From: an uncultured Collinsella sp.
GTDB lineage: Bacteria; Actinomycetota; Coriobacteriia; Coriobacteriales; Coriobacteriaceae
Direction: 5' to 3'
Length of the DNA stretch: 15,294 nt
NCBI GenBank assembly: GCA_959027945.1
Contig: CAUFRO010000044.1
Coordinates: 1 to 15,294 of the forward strand
In this document: positions 1 through 5,000 of the stretch, in pieces
Layout: the number at the start of each line of letters is the position of its first letter
Position numbering within the stretch: position 1 is the stretch's first letter
Program-made: the position numbers and the translations under genes
Notes under the pieces: generated by a model
The model's input: the letters and a program-made list of their open reading frames with translations, nothing else
The model's database searches: none
Told to the model about the DNA's origin: nothing

Positions 1-74
1 CACTCCGCATGCACGCGACGGAACACATGCCCGGTAATCCCCTCCATGGGGGCCAACGATAGAATCATCAACAT
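1..74 (-). CDS. tRNA-dihydrouridine synthase, N-terminal fragment (cut by window edge)
   Basis: Read on the minus strand from ATG at 74, the frame stays open to the window edge for 24 codons. It contains LAPMEGITGHVFRR, the hallmark N-terminal strand and loop of the Dus family (usual form LAPMxGxTxxxFR). These flavoenzymes reduce uridine to dihydrouridine in the tRNA D-loop, and the motif lines the FMN site at the first barrel strand. An in-frame ATG at 68 is an alternative start. A GAGAG sequence lies 3 nt before the first ATG and 9 nt before the second, so the choice is open. The gene lies 39 bp downstream of the LysR stop on the same strand, with a hairpin between them. Only the first 24 residues are visible, so the Dus subfamily cannot be told. 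Confidence 0.72.
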   Translation of the reverse strand, partial: MLMILSLAPMEGITGHVFRRVHAE

Positions 75-88
75 CTACTCTCAGATCA

Positions 89-119
89 ATGCGGCAAAGG
101 GACTGCCCCTTTGTCACAT
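89..119 (-). repeat. REP-like hairpin, copy 1 (degenerate), overlapping the LysR stop codon
   Basis: On the minus strand the sequence runs from ATGTGACAAAGGG through a short loop to CCCTTTGCCGCAT. The 13-position stem has one wobble and one mismatch, and its perfect core is CAAAGGG/CCCTTTG (95-101 with 107-113). The same ATGTGACAAAGGG arm recurs at 4971. It probably acts as a transcription terminator or REP-type element between the LysR gene and the Dus gene. The last Met codon and the TGA stop of the LysR gene are part of the outer arm. Confidence 0.65.
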
Positions 120-995
120 CCTATTCAAGCGGTTCAGAAACTCTTCACAGGCGCGGGAACGCAGGCGATATTTTTTCCACACCAGATACGACGCAATGGT
201 AAGTTGCGGCTCAAATGGGATAAAACGCAGGTCGCTGCATTCATCTACCTGCAGTAAGCTTCCAATGCCAACTGCACACGCGGCGCCCGAGCGCACCAAA
301 TGTGATGCATTGCCGATAAGATCGAAATGCCCCACGATATTGAGCTCGTCAACGCTGAGGACGCCGCTCGACCACGCTTCCAGGTCCAGCGCTCGATTCG
401 AGGTTCGCGAACTCACCAGCAGTGGCATATTCGCCACGTCCGCAGGCGTCAACACATCCCGGCCACCCCATGGACCGCTCGCAGCGACAACGGCACCGAC
501 TCGGTCCGCCTCGGGCATGCGAATCCATTCGTATTTCTCGACGTTAACGGGTTCCAGCAACAACGCAAAGTCGAGCAGGCCACGCTCCAAGCGTTCCTCC
601 ACCGCATCGGCGTTACCGGTATAGAGCTCAATCGTCACTCCGGGATAACTCCGATGCAGCTCCGCAAAAACATCGAGCACCAGCCGTATCGATTTGGTTT
701 CGCCGGCGCCAATGCGGATAACGCCCGCAATGCCGAGCTCCCGATCCGCCAACTCTTGCTCGGTCTGTTCCATCAGCAAGACGATCTCCTCGGCGCGCTG
801 GCGCAGGCGCATGCCATCGCTCGTGAGCACACATGATCGATTGGTGCGCTCGAACAGCTCCACGCCCAGCTCGCGCTCAAGATCGGCTATCTGGCGCGAA
901 AGCGTGGGCTGCGTCACATGTAGCACGTTAGCAGCTTCGGTCATGTTTTCCTCGCGGGCCACAGCAAGAAAATAACGCAGCGTTCGCAGCTCCAT
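114..995 (-). CDS. LysR-family transcriptional regulator
   Basis: A 293-residue protein of normal LysR length. The N-terminal winged helix-turn-helix is clear: MELRTLRYFLAVAREENMT, then AANVLHVTQPTLSRQIADLE, then LGVELFER, covering about residues 1-60. A type-2 periplasmic-binding-protein-like effector domain follows from about residue 90, with IRIGAGET in its first strand. The start at 995 was chosen because AAGGAG lies 5 nt upstream and MELRTLRYF is the canonical LysR beginning; a start at 1028 would add 11 unconserved residues. It is divergent from the aldo/keto reductase operon across 151 bp, the classic arrangement in which a LysR protein controls the neighbouring operon and itself. The effector cannot be predicted. 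The stop codon lies inside a REP-like hairpin. Confidence 0.93.
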   Translation of the reverse strand: MELRTLRYFLAVAREENMTEAANVLHVTQPTLSRQIADLERELGVELFERTNRSCVLTSDGMRLRQRAEEIVLLMEQTEQELADRELGIAGVIRIGAGETKSIRLVLDVFAELHRSYPGVTIELYTGNADAVEERLERGLLDFALLLEPVNVEKYEWIRMPEADRVGAVVAASGPWGGRDVLTPADVANMPLLVSSRTSNRALDLEAWSSGVLSVDELNIVGHFDLIGNASHLVRSGAACAVGIGSLLQVDECSDLRFIPFEPQLTIASYLVWKKYRLRSRACEEFLNRLNRM

Positions 996-1071
996 GCTTG
1001 CTCCTTCGTGCACAACGGAGAACCCCATTCGGTCCGTTTCGTTTCACATATGTATTCCGTATACCTAGCTA

Positions 1072-1107
1072 GTTGATATAGGCAATATACATTATCAACC
1101 TATCAAC
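1072..1107. promoter_or_regulatory. Candidate LysR operator in the divergent intergenic region
   Basis: GTTGATA (1072-1078) is followed after 14 bp by its inverse TATCAAC (1093-1099), and a second TATCAAC lies at 1101-1107. The segment is far more AT-rich than its surroundings and sits midway between the divergent LysR and aldo/keto reductase starts. Dyads with a T...A pair of this kind are typical LysR binding sites, and a third half-site fits the usual recognition-site plus activation-site pattern. A weak minus-10 candidate for the plus-strand operon, TATAGC, lies at 1114-1119. Binding is inferred. Confidence 0.45.
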
Positions 1108-1146
1108 GTACGCTATAGCCATCCCCTCAAGAACAAGGAGAATGGC

Positions 1147-2166
1147 ATGCAGTACACAACCCTTGGCCATTCCGGCATCAAAGTTTCTAAACTCTGCCTG
1201 GGAGGCATGAGCTTTGGCGAACCCAGCCCCGACTTTCATCAGTGGACCATCGGACCCGACGACACACGCGCCGTCATCAAACGCGCACTCGACACCGGAA
1301 TCAACTTTATCGATACCGCGAACTGCTACAGCTTTGGCACGAGCGAAGAGTACATAGGCGCCGCCCTGCGCAATCTGGGTATCGCTCGCGAGAGCGTCGT
1401 GCTAGCCAGCAAGGTTCACTTCAACGAAGGCGGCCTTTCCGCCGACGCCATCAAACGCGAGATCGAAGGCTCGCTCAAGCGCTTGGGCACCGATTACCTA
1501 GACCTCTACATCATCCACCGCTTTGATTACGACGTTCCCATGGAAGAGACCATGGAGGCGCTCAACGACTTGGTGCGCGAGGGCAAGGTTCGCGCACTCG
1601 GCGCCAGCGCCATGTATGCCTATCAGCTGCACAACCTGCAGATCGTCGCACGCGACCATGGATGGACGCCCTTTACGAGCATGCAGTGCCACTACAATCT
1701 GCTGTACCGAGAGGACGAGCGGGAGATGATTCCGGTATGCCGCCAGTTTGGCATGGCCCTTACGCCATACAGCCCCATGGCGTCGGGACACCTCTGCCGC
1801 CCCACGTGGGAAAGCTCGAGCACACGTGGCACCACCGACACGACCATGGCCAACAAGTATGACCATGACCGCGCCATTGACATGCCCGTCGTTGAGCGCG
1901 TGGCCAAGGTTGCTGCCGATCACGACGTGCCAATGCCGCAGATTGCGCTGGCGTGGCACTGGGCGCGTGGCGTTGAGGCACCCATCGTAGGTTGTTCCAA
2001 GCCCGAGCGAGTCGACGACGCCGTAGCTGCGCTCGACATAACGCTCTCCCCCGCCGAGATCGACTTCCTCGAAGAGCTCTATCAACCGCATGCGCTCGTT
2101 GGTCCCAAGGCCCGTCCCGGCGAAAAGCCACTTGCCGGCACCACCAAAGTCAAAACCGCAAAGTGA
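1147..2166 (+). CDS. Aldo/keto reductase
   Basis: A 339-residue NAD(P)H-dependent oxidoreductase of the AKR superfamily, with length and motifs typical of the alcohol-dehydrogenase-like/YajO group. The catalytic tetrad is visible: Asp56 and Tyr61 in FIDTANCYSFGTSE, Lys89 in VVLASKVHF, and His124 in YLDLYIIHRFD. The C-terminal cofactor-binding part contains APIVGCSKPERVDDAV. Such enzymes reduce aldehydes and ketones in the cytosol; the physiological substrate is unknown. AAGGAG (1135-1140) lies 6 nt before ATG 1147. The nearby ATG at 1142 is in another frame. It is the first gene of a tight operon with a small protein (4 bp gap) and a flavodoxin, opposite a LysR regulator, which suggests inducible redox detoxification. 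Confidence 0.93.
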   Translation: MQYTTLGHSGIKVSKLCLGGMSFGEPSPDFHQWTIGPDDTRAVIKRALDTGINFIDTANCYSFGTSEEYIGAALRNLGIARESVVLASKVHFNEGGLSADAIKREIEGSLKRLGTDYLDLYIIHRFDYDVPMEETMEALNDLVREGKVRALGASAMYAYQLHNLQIVARDHGWTPFTSMQCHYNLLYREDEREMIPVCRQFGMALTPYSPMASGHLCRPTWESSSTRGTTDTTMANKYDHDRAIDMPVVERVAKVAADHDVPMPQIALAWHWARGVEAPIVGCSKPERVDDAVAALDITLSPAEIDFLEELYQPHALVGPKARPGEKPLAGTTKVKTAK

Positions 2167-2170
2167 CGAC

Positions 2171-2437
2171 ATGGACGACAACATCATCAACGGCCTACAC
2201 GACGCCGGCTGCAGCAAAGAGCTCATTGAGCTGTACGGCTCGGCCGCCAGCGACTGCGCGCGCATTTGCCTGCTAAAACGACATCGCCGCGAGTTGCTCG
2301 ATGATATTCACTCGGGGCAGCAGAAGCTCGAACGCCTTGACTATCTTATCTACCGGCTACGCAACGCTTCAACCGAATGCAGGACAAACCGCACGGCATC
2401 GCGGTCAAGAGAAAGCGCCAAATGCACCTCAGCATAA
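2171..2437 (+). CDS. Small helical protein of the AKR-flavodoxin operon
   Basis: An 88-residue protein starting 4 bp after the aldo/keto reductase stop. The first 66 residues look like a conserved small domain: IINGLHDAGCSKELIELYG, then charged helices with LLKRHRRELLDDIHSGQQK and LDYLIYRLRN. Similar short proteins with a KRxRRELLDDIH...LDYLIY pattern are common in gut Firmicutes and Actinobacteria and are usually annotated as hypothetical; I know of no established function. The C-terminal 20 or so residues are Arg/Ser/Thr-rich and low in complexity, and may be a non-homologous extension. There is no signal peptide or TM segment. Its position between two redox genes suggests a regulatory or adaptor role, but this is only context. 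Confidence 0.75.
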   Translation: MDDNIINGLHDAGCSKELIELYGSAASDCARICLLKRHRRELLDDIHSGQQKLERLDYLIYRLRNASTECRTNRTASRSRESAKCTSA

Positions 2438-2468
2438 GGTCCAAACCACAGCAACGAAAGGAACTCCA

Positions 2469-2942
2469 TTGGCTAAGACACTTGTAACATATTTCAGCGC
2501 AACGGGTACCACAAAGGACGTTGCATGTCGCCTGGCTCGTGTAGCGGACAGCGACCTGTTCGCCATTGTGCCCGCCAATCCATACACAAGCGCCGACCTC
2601 GACTGGCGCGACAAACGGAGCCGCAGCACACTCGAAGTCGCCAATCCCTCCTGCCGCCCCGTCATAACCTCCAGAGTCGAGCACATCGAAGACTACGACA
2701 CCATCTTTTTGGGATTTCCCATCTGGTGGTACGTGGCGCCGGCGATTGTCAATACATTCCTCGAGTCTTACGACCTGACAGGCAAAACAATCGTCCTGTT
2801 TGCCACCTCGGGCGGGAGCGGAATGGGCAAGACAGCGTCGATCCTTAGAGCAAGCGCTCCAGGCGCAAAGATCGTTGACGGCGGCGTCCTCAACAACGTA
2901 AGCGACACCGAACTCAAAAATTTCGCGGCAAGATACCTCTAA
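2469..2942 (+). CDS. Flavodoxin family protein
   Basis: A 157-residue protein with the flavodoxin fold. The FMN-phosphate loop is SATGTTK (residues 10-16) after the first strand TLVTYF. YDTIFLGFPIWWYVAPAIVNTFLE contains the tryptophan-bearing isoalloxazine loop, and IVLFATSGGSGMGKT is the later strand-loop. It resembles the short Flavodoxin_4-type proteins often found beside aldo/keto reductases. It carries electrons or reduces quinone-like compounds in the cytosol. TTG at 2469 is preferred: AAAGGAA (2457-2463) is well placed upstream, and the fold begins at the next codon. An upstream ATG in the same frame would add 56 low-quality residues overlapping the preceding gene. It is the last gene of the operon, with a 31 bp gap to the small protein. 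Confidence 0.9.
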   Translation: MAKTLVTYFSATGTTKDVACRLARVADSDLFAIVPANPYTSADLDWRDKRSRSTLEVANPSCRPVITSRVEHIEDYDTIFLGFPIWWYVAPAIVNTFLESYDLTGKTIVLFATSGGSGMGKTASILRASAPGAKIVDGGVLNNVSDTELKNFAARYL

Positions 2943-3190
2943 CGCGGCAAAGACCGACAAATCGACGGGAAAATGCCATGGAAAAATGAAGCCCACGAGA
3001 ACGGCATCACCGCCAACGGTTGATTTAGTCATGTGACCTTCGACTGCCTCGGCAAGGATGCGAGCAACGGACAGCTCGAGCCCATGGACGACGAGCGGCA
3101 CGGTGCCTCGGGGATCCAAGTCGACAATCCACCCAAAACAGAGGCGGCCACCCGGCACCAACCGCCCCTCCAACCGTCCCAGCAAAACGG
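2943..3190. other. Unassigned spacer, possibly decayed coding sequence
   Basis: This stretch between the flavodoxin stop and repeat element E1 has no convincing gene. Frames are open on both strands. On the minus strand about 60 codons upstream of the flavodoxin read well, with VVHGLELSVARILAEAVEGH and few rare codons. On the plus strand a GTG at 3033 opens a polar frame. Neither has a ribosome binding site or a recognisable family, and both run into E1 or antisense through a real gene. I see no clear terminator for the flavodoxin operon here. It may be the remnant of a gene interrupted by E1, or plain spacer. Confidence 0.3.
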
Positions 3191-3364
3191 GGTGAATGGT
3201 TTCCCGAGAAGTGAACGAGTAAAATTGGACCCCCGAAGCATCGACACTTTTGGAAGGCCAATTCCTGCGGTTTTATCACTCAAATCCTGCGGTTTTAGCG
3301 TCGAAAAACGTGGGTACTTCGCGGGTTCAAATTAGGTCGTTCACTTCTCGGGAAACCATTCACC
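3191..3364 (-). repeat. Palindromic repeat element E1 (148-bp core plus copy-specific arms)
   Basis: The ends form a perfect inverted repeat (3191-3218 with 3337-3364). The inner part of the arm, CCGAGAAGTGAACG, is shared with E2 and bounds a 148-bp core (3204-3351). The outer 13 bp, GGTGAATGGTTTC and its inverse, occur only here. The core carries TTGGACCCCCGAAGCATCG near the left end, a degraded inverse of it near the right end, and two direct copies of AATCCTGCGGTTTT ending 22 bp apart. It aligns with E2 over the full core when reversed, so it is annotated on the minus strand relative to E2. It encodes no protein. It could be a MITE-like element, a structured-RNA gene or a compound REP; the family is unknown to me. 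Confidence 0.85.
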
Positions 3365-3388
3365 TTCGATTTGCCGATGCCCACAAAC

Positions 3389-3424
3389 AGCAAAGGGGGC
3401 CGCCCCATGGCGGCCCCCTTTGCT
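3389..3424. terminator. Strong bidirectional hairpin terminator
   Basis: A perfect 16-bp stem, AGCAAAGGGGGCCGCC (3389-3404) against its inverse (3409-3424), with a CCAT loop. The A3 and T3 tracts flanking the GC block make it usable on both strands, although no long U tract follows. It insulates the downstream membrane-protein gene from readthrough of the flavodoxin operon. No gene end lies next to it, so the transcript it serves is not certain. Confidence 0.7.
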
Positions 3425-3501
3425 CGTTATTCGTCCCTCGGCAGCGGCTTCATGCTCCAAAAGACGACGTTCGCGATCAAGCGAGCACCAACAGCATGCT
3501 G

Positions 3502-3547
3502 TTGACCGCTATGTCTGAACAACAGACACCCTCCACTCATCTATACT
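3502..3547 (+). promoter_or_regulatory. Weak promoter candidate for the membrane-protein gene
   Basis: TATACT at 3542-3547 is a good minus-10 hexamer, 47 bp before the chosen start at 3595. The obvious TTGACC (3502-3507) is 34 bp upstream of it, too far to be its partner, and no good minus-35 lies at 16-18 bp. The promoter may be activator-dependent or weak. Confidence 0.3.
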
Positions 3548-3594
3548 CAAGAGCGTGTGCGCATCGCCCAAAAACGATGAGAGTCGAGGCCCCC

Positions 3595-4728
3595 ATGCAG
3601 CAGCTCACCGAACAAGAAAAGAAACGCATCCAGCGGTACTGCACATACCCCAAGATCGCAGCGACCGCACTCGTCATGTCGTTCGCAGCATGCCTGTTGA
3701 TGTTGCCGCTCCAAATGATCAACGATATCGCGTTCCACCAAAAGGAATTCCAACCCGCGGGCATATATACCGCCATCGCACTCACCGTAATCGAACTCGC
3801 CATCTTTTGCTATTGTGCTCTTGCGCCGCGCTTTGGAATGCAGGGCAAACAGTGGAAGGAGCTGCAGAGCAAGCTTGCGGTAGCCCAAACCAACAAAGAC
3901 CGCTCCGCGGAGGTCGCCGGCGTACTTGCCACGCAAGCTGCCGGCCGCCTGCTCAAGAACAGCGACAACGATCTCGCGCGCAATCTGGGCGGTGCCGCCG
4001 AGGTCGCCAGCGCCGTGGGGGCAGTCACCACGGCGGCAGACGTGCTGGCCGAGACCTCGAGCAATGCCGAGGCCATGGCAAACGCATACGGTGTGACGAT
4101 TCCAAGCGTCAAGAAGCAGATCATAGCTCTCGCGGTGTTGCCCGCCATTGCGCTGCTTGGCGTCTACATCCCTCAGTTTGTCCAGGGAAATAACGAGCTT
4201 CAGGTAAGAAAGGCTGCAGCCGCCGAGCAGCTCGCCATCGCGCAGGATGCCTTGGAGCCCGTGTGCGAACGCGTCGCCGCAGACGACCCGTACGAGTCGT
4301 ATCACGACTACGGCTACCGCATTATCGGCTATCTGCGCGATAATGACCTCGGCGCTCAAGCAGTCTATGTCTACCTTTCTTTTGATGCAGACGGCATGCT
4401 CACGGACGTCGATTACACCAGTCAGATCGACCCCGAGGCAAGCCCTGCAGACAACCTCGCCCGCGCCGAGCAGGATATCGCGACGCTCTGCGCCCCGCTC
4501 AACGGGTTGGACATTTCCGTTGCCACACCGGACCTCCTCACGCCATGCAGCCTGTCGGATGAATTTAAACAGGCATTTTTAGCCGGATCCCTATATGAAG
4601 AAATCAGCATCAAGACGGAGGACGAATCTATCAAGTCGTACTACACCTTTGACACCGAGCCCAAGGAAGAGTTCGACGAATACACCCACCCGGAAATTAG
4701 GCTCATGCTCTCTGCAAAGAAGAACTAA
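3595..4728 (+). CDS. Uncharacterised three-TM membrane protein
   Basis: A 377-residue protein that I do not recognise. After a charged N-terminus there are two close hydrophobic segments (about residues 21-42 and 57-78). A helical, Ala-rich region follows (about 90-165), then a third TM segment at 176-195. The remaining ~180 residues are acidic and soluble, with VYVYLSFDADGMLTDVDYTSQID and regularly spaced Cys, probably outside or at the membrane face. ATG 3595 is preferred over the in-frame ATG 3577, because GAGG lies 5 nt upstream of 3595 and nothing suitable precedes 3577. The gene stands alone, bracketed by repeat elements E1 and E2 in opposite orientation and convergent with the ABC transporter gene. 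Codon use is like its neighbours. Confidence 0.8.
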   Translation: MQQLTEQEKKRIQRYCTYPKIAATALVMSFAACLLMLPLQMINDIAFHQKEFQPAGIYTAIALTVIELAIFCYCALAPRFGMQGKQWKELQSKLAVAQTNKDRSAEVAGVLATQAAGRLLKNSDNDLARNLGGAAEVASAVGAVTTAADVLAETSSNAEAMANAYGVTIPSVKKQIIALAVLPAIALLGVYIPQFVQGNNELQVRKAAAAEQLAIAQDALEPVCERVAADDPYESYHDYGYRIIGYLRDNDLGAQAVYVYLSFDADGMLTDVDYTSQIDPEASPADNLARAEQDIATLCAPLNGLDISVATPDLLTPCSLSDEFKQAFLAGSLYEEISIKTEDESIKSYYTFDTEPKEEFDEYTHPEIRLMLSAKKN

Positions 4729-4770
4729 AGGCTTACGCTCTAATTGCCGCTCGCAAACATCGTCTATATC

Positions 4771-4954
4771 TCGAGGTCTAATACTTTTCCGAGAAGTGAA
4801 CGGCTGTATTTGGACCCCCGAAGCATCGACATTCTCTGACGCCAAAACCGCAGGATTCAACAATCAAAACCGCTGGAAATTGCATCTCAAAAGTGTCGAC
4901 GCTTCGGGGGTCCATTTTGACTCGTTCACTTCTCGGAAAAGTATTAGACCTCGA
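4771..4954 (+). repeat. Palindromic repeat element E2 (148-bp core plus copy-specific arms)
   Basis: The outer ends are a perfect 32-bp inverted repeat (4771-4802 with 4923-4954). The inner part, CCGAGAAGTGAACG, is shared with E1 and bounds a core of exactly 148 bp (4789-4936), the same length as in E1. The outer 18 bp, TCGAGGTCTAATACTTTT and its inverse, are unique to this copy. The inner arms TGGACCCCCGAAGC followed by A or G and TCGACA are nearly intact on both sides. AAAACCGCAGGATT (4844-4857) and AAAACCGCTGGAAAT (4866-4880) start 22 bp apart. It lies between the convergent membrane-protein and ABC transporter genes. No protein is encoded. Confidence 0.88.
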
Positions 4955-4970
4955 ATTCACAAGCCGCTCA

Positions 4971-5000
4971 ATGTGACAAAGGGACCGTCCCTTGTCACAT
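4971..5000 (-). terminator. REP-like hairpin, copy 2, terminator of the ABC transporter gene
   Basis: ATGTGACAAAGGGAC (4971-4985) faces GTCCCTTGTCACAT (4987-5000), a near-perfect stem with a single bulged A. It overlaps the transporter's TAA stop (5000-5002) by one base and shares its arm with the hairpin at 89-119. Its position at a gene end suggests termination or mRNA 3'-end protection. Sequences with the TGACAAAGGGAC...GTCCCTTTGTCA pattern occur as dispersed repeats in many bacteria and are often linked to REP-associated Y1 transposases; none is present here. Confidence 0.7.

Noticed and set aside
46..624. Plus-strand frame opposite the LysR and Dus genes
   Set aside because: It is antisense to a complete LysR gene with a canonical helix-turn-helix and to the Dus N-terminus; its own product has no recognisable feature.
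2346..3185. Long minus-strand open frame of 279 codons opposite the flavodoxin and small-protein genes
   Set aside because: It starts at TTG without a ribosome binding site, lies antisense to two well-supported genes for most of its length, and has no recognisable domain. Only the part outside those genes is mentioned, as spacer.
3250..3594. N-terminal extension of the membrane-protein gene to 3250
   Set aside because: It would translate through half of repeat E1 and the 16-bp terminator hairpin, and no start signal is seen.
3191..4954. Reading E1 and E2 as the ends of a standard IS composite transposon
   Set aside because: No transposase or fragment of one is present, no direct target-site duplication flanks the pair, and each element has its own closed set of inverted arms.
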